Origin: CAJQQY01 sp964564545
Lineage (GTDB): Bacteria; Bacteroidota; Bacteroidia; Chitinophagales; Saprospiraceae
Assembly: GCA_964564545.1 (NCBI GenBank)
Contig: CAZMBP010000057.1
Span: forward strand, 1 to 64,000
Length of the DNA: 64,000 nucleotides
Direction: 5' to 3'
This document shows positions 16,195 through 26,010 of the stretch, in pieces (position 1 is the first letter of the stretch; every line of letters begins with the position of its first letter). Under the pieces are notes generated by a model. It made no database searches and was not told where the DNA came from. It saw nothing but the letters and a program-made list of their open reading frames with translations. The translations under genes and the position numbers were made by a program.

Positions 16195-17415
16195 ATGGAT
16201 AAAAAACTCATCTACCTTGACAATAATTCAACTACACCTTGTGACCCAAGAGTAGTAGACGCGATGTTGCCATACTTTTACCAGCATCCTGGAAATGCAG
16301 CAAGTAGAAATCACCCTTTTGGTTGGGCAGCTGAAGAAGCAGTTGATTATGCTCGTGAGCAAATTGCTAATTTAATTCATGTGAACCCAAAAGAAATTAT
16401 TTTCACTTCTGGAGCAACTGAAGCAGACAATTTAGCATTAAAAGGTGTATTTGAAATGTATAGCCGAAAAGGTAATCATATCATTACTGCTAAAACTGAA
16501 CATAAAGCAGTTTTGGATGCTTGTCAAAAAATTGAAAAAATGGGTGGTGAGGTAACTTACCTAGATGTTGATGCTGAAGGACTTGTGAATTTAGAAGAAT
16601 TAGAGGCAGCTATCACAGATAAAACTATCTTAGTTTCAATCATGTGGGCTAATAACGAAACTGGTACAATTCAACCAATGAAAGCTATTGGTGATATTTG
16701 TGCTAAACATGGTGTTTTATTCATGAGTGATGCAACTCAAGTAGTTGGAAAAATTCCAGTTAACCCAAAAGAAGTTGGCGTTCACTTAATGGCTTTCACA
16801 GGTCATAAAATGTATGGGCCAAAAGGTGTTGGAGCTTTATTCGTAAATAGAAAAAATCCACGAGTTAAGGTTACTTCTCAAATGGATGGTGGTGGACACG
16901 AGCGTGGAATGCGTTCAGGTACACTAAATGTTCCAGGAATCGTAGGATTCGGAAAAGCTGCTGAAATCGCAGGACAAGAAATGGCTGCTGATGCAGAACG
17001 ATTGAGTAAATTAAGAGATAAATTACAAGCTGGTTTGATCGCCAACTTGGAAGAATGTTATGTAAATGGTAGCGAAGAAAATAGAATGCCTCACGTAACT
17101 AATATTTCATTCAAACATGTTGAAGGAGAAGGTTTGATGATGACATTCAATCAAAATATTGCAGTATCTTCTGGTTCTGCTTGTACTTCTGCTTCATTGG
17201 AACCATCATACGTTTTAGTTGCATTAGGATTGGGTGATGATTTAGCACACTCTTCTATCCGATTCAGCTTAGGACGATTTACAACTGAAGAAGAAATTGA
17301 TTACACTATCGATGCATTGACAAAAGGTGTAAATCATATGCGTGATTTAAGTCCAATTTGGGAAATGTACAAAGAAGGTGTTGACATTGATTCAATTGAA
17401 TGGTCTGCGCACTAA
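16195..17415 (+). CDS. iscS: cysteine desulfurase IscS
   Basis: A PLP enzyme that takes sulfur from cysteine and passes it as persulfide to IscU and other acceptors. The 406 residues match IscS of group I: YLDNNSTTPCDPRVVDAM at the start, the PLP-lysine motif FTGHKMYGPKG (Lys205), GGGHERGMRSGT, and the mobile loop SSGSACTSASLEPS with the catalytic Cys330. The C-terminus (EMYKEGVDIDSIEWSAH) closely follows that of proteobacterial and mitochondrial enzymes, rather than the SufS or NifS forms usual in Bacteroidota. It is first in an iscS-iscU-iscA operon. No iscR precedes it. Confidence 0.96.
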   Translation: MDKKLIYLDNNSTTPCDPRVVDAMLPYFYQHPGNAASRNHPFGWAAEEAVDYAREQIANLIHVNPKEIIFTSGATEADNLALKGVFEMYSRKGNHIITAKTEHKAVLDACQKIEKMGGEVTYLDVDAEGLVNLEELEAAITDKTILVSIMWANNETGTIQPMKAIGDICAKHGVLFMSDATQVVGKIPVNPKEVGVHLMAFTGHKMYGPKGVGALFVNRKNPRVKVTSQMDGGGHERGMRSGTLNVPGIVGFGKAAEIAGQEMAADAERLSKLRDKLQAGLIANLEECYVNGSEENRMPHVTNISFKHVEGEGLMMTFNQNIAVSSGSACTSASLEPSYVLVALGLGDDLAHSSIRFSLGRFTTEEEIDYTIDALTKGVNHMRDLSPIWEMYKEGVDIDSIEWSAH

Positions 17416-17473
17416 GACATAAAGTTTTAGTTCTTAAAAAAATAATTTAGTAAAAAAATAAAATAAATATATC

Positions 17474-17890
17474 ATGGCTTATTCTGAAAAATTACTCGAA
17501 CACTTCAAGCACCCTAAAAATGTAGGAACGCTTGACAAAAGTAAAAAAACTGTAGGAACTGGTTTAGTTGGTGCTCCTGAATGTGGTGATGTAATGAGAT
17601 TACAAATCGAAGTGGATGACGAAACAGGAACAATCAAAGATGCTAAATTCAAAACTTTCGGTTGTGGATCTGCAATTGCTTCTTCTTCTTTAGCTACTGA
17701 GTGGTTAAAAGGAAAATCAGTTGATGAAGCTTTGACAATCGACAATATGGCAATCGTTGAAGAATTAGCTTTACCTCCAGTAAAAATACATTGTTCAGTT
17801 TTGGCAGAAGATGCAATTAAAAGTGCTATCAAAGATTACCGTGAAAAAAACGGAATCGAAACGCCTGCTGAAGAAACTGAATCTCATTAA
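17474..17890 (+). CDS. iscU: iron-sulfur cluster scaffold IscU
   Basis: The scaffold on which [2Fe-2S] clusters are assembled with IscS. The three conserved cysteines are at 37 (GAPECGDVM), 64 (FGCGSA) and 107 (KIHCSVLAEDA), with the usual Asp after the first. The LPPVK motif (about residues 100-104), which in E. coli binds the chaperone HscA, is present although no hscA or hscB lies nearby. The length of 138 is normal with a short extra acidic C-terminal tail (ETPAEETESH). It lies 58 bp after iscS with no terminator between, so co-transcription is likely. Confidence 0.96.
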   Translation: MAYSEKLLEHFKHPKNVGTLDKSKKTVGTGLVGAPECGDVMRLQIEVDDETGTIKDAKFKTFGCGSAIASSSLATEWLKGKSVDEALTIDNMAIVEELALPPVKIHCSVLAEDAIKSAIKDYREKNGIETPAEETESH

Positions 17891-17971
17891 TTATTAATTA
17901 GTTAACCTGTTGAATAGTTAGTCGAGTGTTTACCGATCACCCAATTAATTATTTAACCAATCTTCTAAAAA

Positions 17972-18298
17972 ATGGTATTCGTAGCAGAAAGTGCAAAATC
18001 AAAAGTTACAGAATTGATGAAAGATGAGAATCTTTCGGAAGATTACTTTGTACGAGTAAGTGTAACAAGTGGTGGTTGTTCTGGTCTATCCTATAAAATG
18101 GATTTTGACAACGAGGCGCAACCTAATGATCAAGTCTTTGAAGACAATGGTATCAAAGTCGTAACTGACTTAAAAAGCTTTTTATACTTGTGCAATACAA
18201 CACTTGAATTTTCAGGTGGCTTGAATGGCAAAGGATTTTATTTTAATAATCCGAATGCTTCGAGAGAATGTGGTTGTGGTGAAAGTTTTGCTGTGTAA
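17972..18298 (+). CDS. iscA: A-type iron-sulfur carrier IscA (HesB family)
   Basis: A 108-residue A-type carrier that delivers Fe-S clusters or iron to target proteins. The three family cysteines are present: Cys36 in SGGCSGLSY and Cys100/Cys102 in RECGCGESF at the C-terminus. It is the third gene of the isc operon, 81 bp after iscU, and is followed by a strong terminator, so the operon consists of iscS, iscU and iscA only. Other names such as ErpA or SufA fit the same family; the operon context favours IscA. Confidence 0.94.
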   Translation: MVFVAESAKSKVTELMKDENLSEDYFVRVSVTSGGCSGLSYKMDFDNEAQPNDQVFEDNGIKVVTDLKSFLYLCNTTLEFSGGLNGKGFYFNNPNASRECGCGESFAV

Positions 18299-18311
18299 GT
18301 TTTTGCATTAA

Positions 18312-18358
18312 AAAAAAGAGTCCTGTTAGAACATAACGTTTTAACAGGACTTTTTTTA
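18312..18358 (+). terminator. terminator of the isc operon
   Basis: The arms AAAGAGTCCTGTTA and TTAACAGGACTTTTTTT form a stem of about 14 bp with a 12-base loop and a long T-tail, 14 bp after the iscA stop. Confidence 0.88.
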
Positions 18359-18435
18359 TTCCTAAAACTCATTCTTAAAGACAATAAACCTTCTTAACAT
18401 TGTGCAACAAGCGTCTTTTTTTACGTTTAAATACC

Positions 18436-18598
18436 ACGTAGAGATCTGCTTTGGCTGACCTAAAAAGAAGGAAGCAAAGCAACCTCCAAAAAACATTTCT
18501 TGCAAAAAAATATAACTTATCAATACGATTCATTTTTTTTGATTTGGAAAAAATTCACTCCGCTCTTTTTTCAGGTCAGTTAAAGCAGACCACTACGT
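18436..18598. repeat. MITE-like element, copy 1 (26-bp terminal inverted repeats)
   Basis: ACGTAGAGATCTGCTTTGGC, continuing TGACCT, at the left end is the imperfect complement (22 of 26) of AGGTCAGTTAAAGCAGACCA, continuing CTACGT, at the right end. The 163-bp element has no ORF. Related copies are at 22269-22300 (short form) and 47878-47982. It fills most of the 18299-18612 gap; the downstream gene begins 14 bp after it. Confidence 0.85.
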
Positions 18599-18612
18599 GT
18601 TAGCTTAATTTT

Positions 18613-21600
18613 ATGATAAAAAATCTACTCCTTCTTTTTCTACTTTTTGGGTCATTTGCCTCGTCTGCGCAAAGTGATAACTTATCCAATTGGAATACCC
18701 AAACTGTAAAATTCAAAGGAGACAGTCTTCTGCTAGATAGTTTGACAATTATTCCTGAAACTATCGAGATTTTTAATGTAGAAAAAAACGAAACGCTTGA
18801 TACCAGTTCTTTTTATCTAAAAAACTCAACTGTCTTTTTCAAAGAGAAAGATATTTTCACAGATTCCACTTCTTTAAAAATAAAATACCGAACACTCCCC
18901 TACTCACTCCACCAAACTTATTCCAACCTCGATTCCACCATTATCAAACGAAAATCTGATGGAACTTACATTGGAGTTGATTACAGTCCTTTCGAACAAC
19001 AACGAGGACTTTTGGATTACAAGGGCTTGGATTACAATGGAAGTTTTGCAAGAGGAATTTCTTTTGGAAATAATCAAAGTTTAGTTTTAAACAGTAGTTT
19101 TAATTTACAACTCGCAGGAACATTAGGCGACGATATTGAAATTCTTGCAGCTATTTCTGACAACAATATCCCACTTCAACCAGAAGGCAATACAGCTCAA
19201 CTACAAGAGTTTGACAGGATTTTTATTCAATTAAAAAGAAAAAATCATCAGCTCATCGCAGGTGATTACGAACTCAAACGTCCGAACAGTTACTTTATGA
19301 ATTATTATAAAAGACTGCAAGGCGCAACCTACTCGAACGAAACTCAGCTCTTTTCCAAAGGAACTTTAAACTCAAAATTTAGCACAGCAATCGCTCGTGG
19401 GAAATTTGCTCGAAACAATATTATAGCACAAGAAGGAAACCAAGGACCTTATCGATTGGAAGGAGCAGAGGGCGAACGATTTATCATTGTTCAATCTGGA
19501 AGTGAGAAAGTTTACATCGATGGGGCGCTAATGGAAAGAGGCTTGGAAAATGACTATGTGATTGATTATAATCGAGGCGATGTAACTTTTACAAATCGTC
19601 GATTGATTACCAAAGATTCTCGGATTGTTATTGATTTTGAATATGCAGATCAAAATTATACTCGAAGCATGCTTGCCGTCAGCAATGAGTATCAATATAA
19701 GAAATGGAAAGTCAATTTTAATTTCTTTAATGAACAAGATGGAAAAAATTCAACTGGTATTGATGAACTCTCCCCTACTCAAAAACAATTTATTGCGACT
19801 CAAGGCGACCAATTACAAGATGCACTTTTTACAGGAGTTGATACTTTGGAAGGAGGTTTTGATCCTGACCGAATTATGTATGCGCAAATTGATACGAGTT
19901 ACTTAGTCAATAATACTTTGATTGATACTTCGATTGTAATTTATTCCACCAACCCTGAAATTGCACTTTATGTAGCTCGATTTTCGGAAGTGGGACAAGG
20001 CAATGGAAACTATGTGATTGATACAGAAAATGCGATCAATGGCAGAGTTTATAAATGGATTGCTCCTGACTCACTCACCGGTTTGCCTCAAGGTAGATTT
20101 GAACCAATTATTAGATTAGCTGCTCCACAAAAATTACAATTAATGACACTTGGAGCTGAATATCAAATCAATAATACATCTTCCATTTTTTCAGAAATAG
20201 CTATGAGCAATAAAGACTTGAATCGCTTTTCAAATTTGGATTCCGATGACGATCGAGGTGTTTCTTTTTTTACAAATTATAAAAATGAGAAAAGATTAGG
20301 GAAGAAAAAACAAATAGAAAAAAAGACCTCAGAGGAAAAAGCAAAACAATATGATGGATGGACACTCTTGACTGATTTAAAATATGAATTTGTACATAAA
20401 GATTTTAATGCCCTTAATCCTTATCGCTCAGCGGAATTTACTCGAAATTGGAATTTGACGACTGTTAATAATATTTCAAATGATGCACTTTTGGAAAAGC
20501 GGACAGAGAACATTGGAACGGCAAGTCTTACTTTAAAAAATAAAACGACAAGTCTTCAATATGAATTTTCTGGTTTTATTCGAGATTCAATCTACACCGG
20601 TGCGAAGCATTTTTCCCAACTTAGATTTTCCAAAAAAGGATTTAATATTTTAGGACAAGGAAGTTTATTGAAATCAACAAGTCTCACGGAAGAAAGTGAA
20701 TTTTTAAGACCTAAGATTGACATCTCACAAACTTTTAAAAAACTAGGAGATTGGAGTTTAGGTGTTTATGGCGAGCAAGAAAAAAATAAACGTGTGGATA
20801 TTGTTACAGACACATTGACTCCAACAAGTTTTTACTACGATTTATATCGAGTGTATTTAAAAAGTCCTAAAAAAGATAAATTCAACTTCGGCATCAATTA
20901 CACCGAACGACAAGATTATCAAGCTGTACAAAAAGAATTCCTCCAAAATACTAATGCCCAAGAGTTGAATATTAATGGAAATTGGGCGCAATCAAAAACT
21001 TCTCGTTTAGGTTGGAACATGACTTATCGACAATTAGAAATTCAAGATTCCACCTTGACTAATCAAAAACCACAAGAAACTTATTTAGGGCGAGTTGATT
21101 ATTCTCTTCGATTATTTAAAAATTTATTGCGATCAAGTACCACTTACGATATTGGTTCTGGGCAAGAACGAAAAATTGAATTTGTTTACGAACCAGTCAA
21201 TGATCCCAACTTGGGACAGTACATTTGGAATGATTATAATGATGATGGCGAACAGCAAAACAATGAGTTCGAAGTTGCCGTTTTTCCACAAGACACGATG
21301 TATATTCGGATTCCGTTGTACTCTGATATTTTTATTCGAACGAACAATGTTCAGTTCAATCAGAGTTTAGGTTTTAATCAAAATTATTTCAAAAATCCTT
21401 GGTTTCAGAAAAAAGGGCTGAAGAAAATTTTGAGTCGATTTTCTACAAATTCTACTTTTCGAATTCGTAGAAAAACAAGAGAAATTCCTGGCGTATCCCA
21501 ATGGAATCCTTTCCAAACTGACATTCCTGACGAAGGGTTAGTTTCCTTAAATTCGATTATCAATAATAGTTTATTTTTTAATCAGCGAGATCCAAAGTTT

Positions 21601-22197
21601 CGTTTTCAAGTTAACTCTACCAATAATAATAACCGACTCGTTTTAACTTCTGGTTTTGAGAATAGAAAAATTGAGCGGCAATCAGTTCAGACTTTTTTTA
21701 ATTTCAAACGCAAGTTTGATTTCGAATTTAAATTAGAACAAGAAACAAGTACTTACGATTCTGAGTTTTTTGATAATCGAGACTACTTGATTGATGGTTG
21801 GTCTTTGTCGCCAAAATTTACCTATCGAATTTCTAAGAATTTTAGAATGCAACTCTCCTACGAGTATGTAGATAAGGAAAACATTTTGCTTGAAGGTGCA
21901 GGAGAAACTGCTCGCTTTCATGATTTTAGTTTTGAGACTAAATATAATCGAACGGCTAAATCTCGATTTTTACTCAACTTATCTTTTATCGATATTACCT
22001 ATGATGGGGAACGAAATACGCCTATCGAATTTGCCATTTTGGAGAGTTTGCAAAATGGCAAAAACTATCTTTGGAATTTAACTTTTGAGCGGAGGTTAGC
22101 TCAAAATATTGATTTGATTATTTCTTATGATGGTCGGAAGCGTGGATTGGCAAATACTGTTCACACAGGAAGAGCGCAAGTGCGAGCGACTTTTTAA
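18613..22197 (+). CDS. very large outer-membrane beta-barrel, SprA-like
   Basis: A 1194-residue protein with a signal peptide (IKNLLLLFLLFGSFASSAQ) and a mature part made of alternating hydrophobic/polar strands rich in aromatic and Asn/Arg residues, ending in a terminal strand (RAQVRATF) as outer-membrane barrels do. The segment DNNIPLQPEGNTAQLQEFDR with the following strands recalls part of SprA, the giant type IX translocon barrel, but the protein is about half SprA's length and is not SprA itself. A possible Ca-binding loop DYNDDGEQQNNEFE lies near residue 880. Its role is unknown; a translocon-related or surface protein is likely. The gene lies between two copies of the repeat family at 18436 and 22269. 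Confidence 0.7.
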   Translation: MIKNLLLLFLLFGSFASSAQSDNLSNWNTQTVKFKGDSLLLDSLTIIPETIEIFNVEKNETLDTSSFYLKNSTVFFKEKDIFTDSTSLKIKYRTLPYSLHQTYSNLDSTIIKRKSDGTYIGVDYSPFEQQRGLLDYKGLDYNGSFARGISFGNNQSLVLNSSFNLQLAGTLGDDIEILAAISDNNIPLQPEGNTAQLQEFDRIFIQLKRKNHQLIAGDYELKRPNSYFMNYYKRLQGATYSNETQLFSKGTLNSKFSTAIARGKFARNNIIAQEGNQGPYRLEGAEGERFIIVQSGSEKVYIDGALMERGLENDYVIDYNRGDVTFTNRRLITKDSRIVIDFEYADQNYTRSMLAVSNEYQYKKWKVNFNFFNEQDGKNSTGIDELSPTQKQFIATQGDQLQDALFTGVDTLEGGFDPDRIMYAQIDTSYLVNNTLIDTSIVIYSTNPEIALYVARFSEVGQGNGNYVIDTENAINGRVYKWIAPDSLTGLPQGRFEPIIRLAAPQKLQLMTLGAEYQINNTSSIFSEIAMSNKDLNRFSNLDSDDDRGVSFFTNYKNEKRLGKKKQIEKKTSEEKAKQYDGWTLLTDLKYEFVHKDFNALNPYRSAEFTRNWNLTTVNNISNDALLEKRTENIGTASLTLKNKTTSLQYEFSGFIRDSIYTGAKHFSQLRFSKKGFNILGQGSLLKSTSLTEESEFLRPKIDISQTFKKLGDWSLGVYGEQEKNKRVDIVTDTLTPTSFYYDLYRVYLKSPKKDKFNFGINYTERQDYQAVQKEFLQNTNAQELNINGNWAQSKTSRLGWNMTYRQLEIQDSTLTNQKPQETYLGRVDYSLRLFKNLLRSSTTYDIGSGQERKIEFVYEPVNDPNLGQYIWNDYNDDGEQQNNEFEVAVFPQDTMYIRIPLYSDIFIRTNNVQFNQSLGFNQNYFKNPWFQKKGLKKILSRFSTNSTFRIRRKTREIPGVSQWNPFQTDIPDEGLVSLNSIINNSLFFNQRDPKFRFQVNSTNNNNRLVLTSGFENRKIERQSVQTFFNFKRKFDFEFKLEQETSTYDSEFFDNRDYLIDGWSLSPKFTYRISKNFRMQLSYEYVDKENILLEGAGETARFHDFSFETKYNRTAKSRFLLNLSFIDITYDGERNTPIEFAILESLQNGKNYLWNLTFERRLAQNIDLIISYDGRKRGLANTVHTGRAQVRATF

Positions 22198-22259
22198 TTT
22201 TTTATGTCTTTGAGTTTTCATGGCTTTGTTTTAATCCTTCCTTTTCATTTCATTCATTT

Positions 22260-22267
22260 TATATTTG
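22260..22267 (+). promoter_or_regulatory. predicted -7 element of the metalloprotease gene
   Basis: TATATTTG matches TANNTTTG, 68 bp before the start codon and directly before the short repeat copy, which would fall at the 5' end of the mRNA. Confidence 0.5.
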
Positions 22268-22268
22268 T

Positions 22269-22300
22269 ACGTTGTGGTCTGCTTTAGCTGACCTTAACGT
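22269..22300. repeat. MITE-like element, copy 2 (short, internally deleted)
   Basis: ACGTTGTGGTCTGCTTTAGC, continuing TGACCT, matches the 26-bp terminal repeat of copies 1 and 3 with one change, followed at once by TAACGT. This looks like a left end joined to the outermost bases of a right end. Confidence 0.75.
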
Positions 22301-22334
22301 GTTATAATTACCTGCAAATTTAAAACAACTAAAA

Positions 22335-25300
22335 ATGCGAACAAATCTACCTATTCTATTTTTCCTTTTTATCAGCTTTAATTTATTTGCTCAAAATCCA
22401 TGGACGGATGTTTCCAAAAATGCAATTACAAATTTACATGAAGAAAATTTTAATCCTTTACCAAGCGAATATCGTGTGGTTAATTTAAATTTTGCAGAGC
22501 TAAAAAATTATTTGGAAAATGCACCAATCGAATTTACGGAAGCTGCAAAAAACAATCCTTTGCTATTAACGTTGCCGATGCCTGATGGCACTATGCAAAA
22601 TTTTAAAGTAGCAAAGTCTACGATGATGGAGCAAGGTCTCGCTGATAAATTTCCCGAAATAAAAACGTTTACGTTACAAGGTATCGAGGATGGAACAGCT
22701 GTAGGTAGAATGGATTTTAATTCCAATAATTTCCATGCATTTTTGAGATCTGCAAATGGATCTTTTTTGATTGATCCTGCCGGAGATCACTATATTAGTT
22801 TTTATAAAAAAAATAAATTCGTTCCAAAAACTGCTCGCCACGAATGTGATTTTGATCATTCAAATGACGATCACCTCTTGCAAGCTGCTACTCGAACAAC
22901 TTTTTCAGTTGGAGAAGAACTACGAACATATCGACTTGCTGTGAGTACCACAGGAGAGTATGCTAGTTATCATGGAGGAACGGTTTCTAGTGTTTTAGCT
23001 GCGATTGTTACAACGGTTAATCGAATCAATACTGTGTATGAAATTGATCTTGCCGTTCGATTAATTTTAGTTGCGGACAACGACCAATTAGTTTTTTTGG
23101 ATGCAGCTAATGATCCTTTTGAAAATAATAGTGCAGGAGGAATGTTGAACCAAAATCCAAATACAATCAACTCAATTATAGGTAGCGATAATTATGACAT
23201 TGGGCATGTCTTTGCCACGGGAGGTGCAGGACTAGCAGGATTGGGAGTTGTTTGTTCAAATGGAAAAGCAAGAGGAACAACTGGTGTATTTCCTCCAACT
23301 GGAGATTTTTTCGATATAGATTATGTCTCGCATGAGATTGGTCATCAGTTTGGAGCAACCCATACTTTTAATAATTGTGGAGGAAATGAAACCTCTGGAA
23401 CTGCTTTCGAACCAGGGAGTGGATCTACGATTATGGCTTATGCAAATTTATGTGGAGTGAATAATGTGCAATTTAGTAGCGACCCATATTTTCATGGTAT
23501 AAGTTTGCAAAATATCTTTGACTTTTTGGATGCAGGCGGAGTGGATTGTGCCGAAGCAATACCAACAAATAATACACCGCCTTCTGTAGAAATTATAGAA
23601 GGAGGATTTAATATTCCGATTAGCACTCCTTTTGAATTGACTGCTATTGGTTCTGATATTGATGGCGATGAATTAACTTATTGTTGGGAACAATTTGATA
23701 CTGGCCCAACAAGCACCCTTGGAACGCCAATGGGAAATGCGCCAACTTTCAGAACTTATTTACCGACAACTTCACCTACCCGAGTATTTCCAAGAATTCA
23801 AACCGTGATTAATAACAATCTAATAACGGATGTAGAATACACCCCCGACTATGAGCGTGAATTAACCTTCAATGTAGCGGTCAGAGATAATAATGCAGGA
23901 GCAGGAGGAATCACTTGGGATGAATTACATTTTGATGTGACTGAAAGTGCCGGACCGTTTGAAGTTTTAAATCCAAATACTTTTACAACTTGGGAAGTCG
24001 GCCAATGGCTAGAAGTGAATTGGGATGTGGCTAACACCGATAATAGTATTGTGAATTGCCAAAGGGTAAATATCAAACTTTCTGTAGATGGAGGTTATAC
24101 TTATCCATATCTTTTGACAGATAATGTCCCTAATAATGGTAGTGCGTTTATTTCAGTTCCAAATGTTTTGACTAGTCAGGCAAGGGTGCGAGTGGAAGCT
24201 GCAGACAATATTTTCTTTGACATTTCTAATACAAACTTTACTATTGCTCCTCCTTCACAACCAGGGTTTTCTTATTTTGTAACACCTAGTTTCCAAGAAG
24301 TTTGCGTACCTACCAATACTACAATTGATCTTGTAACTGATTCTCTTTTAGGATTTAATGATCCGATAACTTATAATATTACCTCTACACTTCCGACAGG
24401 AGTTAGCTCTAATTTCAATGCTAATCCCACCTTGCCTTCAGAAGGTAATTCGTTAACTTTAGATATGAGTAATTATAACCTTACTGATACTTTTGATGTT
24501 ATTGTTCAGGCCGTTGCAATGGGACAAGATACTAGTTATCGAACTGTTACTATTCAAACAATTGGGAATGATTTTGATGATTTCATTATGGAATCTCCTG
24601 CAGATGGTGAAACTGGAGTTCCTGAACAACAACAATTCAATTGGCACAGCGGGCAATCTGCAGATCAGTATTTTATCCAAATAGCTAAAAGCCCCACGTT
24701 TGATCCTTCGACTATTCATGAACAAGCGATTACGGCGGATACTTTCTTTTCGCCTTCTACTTCCCTAGAAGTTAGTACTCCATATTATTGGAGAGTCCAA
24801 GCTTCAAATGAATGTGGCGATCAAGACTTCTTGGCGACAAAATCTTTTCATACCCAAGTATTTGCTTGCGAAGTGTATGAGAATAATGCATCTGAAACAA
24901 TTCCATCAACAGGTCAAGCTACTGTCGAAAATAAAATTACAGTATCATCAGGTGGTTCTATAAGTGATGTGAATGTTTCAAAAATAAAAGGTAACCATAA
25001 TAATATGAATCACTTGGATGTTTCGCTTATCAGTCCTGCAGGAACAGAGGTGATTTTATTTTCTAATATTTGTTTGACGACTACTAATTTCGAACTTGGA
25101 CTAAATGATGAAGCTGCACAATCCATCAGTTGTCCTCCAAATAGTAACATCCAATATTTACCTCAAAATCCACTTTCTGCTTTTGATAATGAAACTGCAG
25201 AAGGAGATTGGATTCTAAGGACTTTTGTAAATAATACCGCAGGTAATGGTGGGAAAATTTCAGAATTCCATCTAGAATTATGTGCAGATGTAACATTGAA

Positions 25301-25910
25301 TGCACCTTACTTAGTCACTAATGAATTATTGCCAGTTCCTCCTTCTCAAGGTCGACAAATTACTGATGAATTCCTTCTGGTTCAGGATGATAATAATACT
25401 CCGATGGAATTAGAATACACTTTAGTTTCTGCTCCTGAACATGGACAAATTTTCTTTTTAGGAAATGAAGTAAATGTGGGAGATACTTTCAGACAAAGCT
25501 CTGTGACTGGAGGTAATGTAATCTATATTCACAATGGAGGTACTAATCAATTTGACTCTTTTACTTTTACAGTATCTGATGGGGAAGGTGGCTTTTTTGG
25601 AACACCTCAATTCAATATTGAAATTGATCCTGATGCGATGGTGAATGTAAATGAAGTATTATTAAATGACGAGATTCGAATTTATCCAAACCCAAATGAT
25701 GGAGTTTTTAATATTCTTTTTGAAAAACCAGTCTGGGATAACTTAGATTTGAAAATTTATAATGTCCACGGTCAATTGATTTTGGAGAAAAACTTGGAGC
25801 GTGGAGTTTATAATTTTGAAGTACAAACTCCATTGGTTTCGGCTGGAATTTATTTTGTAAAAATAGAAACAGCGAATGAATTTTTGGTTAAACGAATTAT
25901 GATAAAATAA
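22335..25910 (+). CDS. secreted reprolysin-like metalloprotease with type IX sorting domain
   Basis: A 1191-residue multidomain protein, probably surface-bound or released. After the signal peptide (FFLFISFNLFAQ) comes a propeptide-like region, then a metzincin catalytic domain (about residues 190-405) with the full zinc motif HEIGHQFGATH near residue 333 and a downstream Met-turn candidate (STIMAYANLCG). Ig/fibronectin-like modules follow, including one ending near residue 855 (TPYYWRVQASNECG). A P-domain of proprotein-convertase type comes next (LDVSLISPAGTEVILFSN, EGDWILRTFVNN), then a cadherin/CSPG-like repeat and a type A sorting domain (IRIYPNPNDGVFNI...GIYFVKI...VKRIMIK). It is likely exported by the type IX system. 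The combination of M12B-like protease and P-domain is common in this phylum. Confidence 0.92.
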   Translation: MRTNLPILFFLFISFNLFAQNPWTDVSKNAITNLHEENFNPLPSEYRVVNLNFAELKNYLENAPIEFTEAAKNNPLLLTLPMPDGTMQNFKVAKSTMMEQGLADKFPEIKTFTLQGIEDGTAVGRMDFNSNNFHAFLRSANGSFLIDPAGDHYISFYKKNKFVPKTARHECDFDHSNDDHLLQAATRTTFSVGEELRTYRLAVSTTGEYASYHGGTVSSVLAAIVTTVNRINTVYEIDLAVRLILVADNDQLVFLDAANDPFENNSAGGMLNQNPNTINSIIGSDNYDIGHVFATGGAGLAGLGVVCSNGKARGTTGVFPPTGDFFDIDYVSHEIGHQFGATHTFNNCGGNETSGTAFEPGSGSTIMAYANLCGVNNVQFSSDPYFHGISLQNIFDFLDAGGVDCAEAIPTNNTPPSVEIIEGGFNIPISTPFELTAIGSDIDGDELTYCWEQFDTGPTSTLGTPMGNAPTFRTYLPTTSPTRVFPRIQTVINNNLITDVEYTPDYERELTFNVAVRDNNAGAGGITWDELHFDVTESAGPFEVLNPNTFTTWEVGQWLEVNWDVANTDNSIVNCQRVNIKLSVDGGYTYPYLLTDNVPNNGSAFISVPNVLTSQARVRVEAADNIFFDISNTNFTIAPPSQPGFSYFVTPSFQEVCVPTNTTIDLVTDSLLGFNDPITYNITSTLPTGVSSNFNANPTLPSEGNSLTLDMSNYNLTDTFDVIVQAVAMGQDTSYRTVTIQTIGNDFDDFIMESPADGETGVPEQQQFNWHSGQSADQYFIQIAKSPTFDPSTIHEQAITADTFFSPSTSLEVSTPYYWRVQASNECGDQDFLATKSFHTQVFACEVYENNASETIPSTGQATVENKITVSSGGSISDVNVSKIKGNHNNMNHLDVSLISPAGTEVILFSNICLTTTNFELGLNDEAAQSISCPPNSNIQYLPQNPLSAFDNETAEGDWILRTFVNNTAGNGGKISEFHLELCADVTLNAPYLVTNELLPVPPSQGRQITDEFLLVQDDNNTPMELEYTLVSAPEHGQIFFLGNEVNVGDTFRQSSVTGGNVIYIHNGGTNQFDSFTFTVSDGEGGFFGTPQFNIEIDPDAMVNVNEVLLNDEIRIYPNPNDGVFNILFEKPVWDNLDLKIYNVHGQLILEKNLERGVYNFEVQTPLVSAGIYFVKIETANEFLVKRIMIK

Positions 25911-25934
25911 ATTCTAGCCACAGACGAACAAAGG

Positions 25935-25981
25935 CTTAACTGATTTTTCCTGGATTTAATCAATAGGAAAAGTCAGTTAAG
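25935..25981. terminator. convergent terminator hairpin
   Basis: CTTAACTGATTTTTCCT and AGGAAAAGTCAGTTAAG form a 17-bp imperfect stem between the convergent protease and HupE-like genes. It has no strong T-run, so termination is inferred from position and stability. Confidence 0.65.
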
Positions 25982-26010
25982 TCTCTATTTCTTTGTGACC
26001 AATTCTAATA

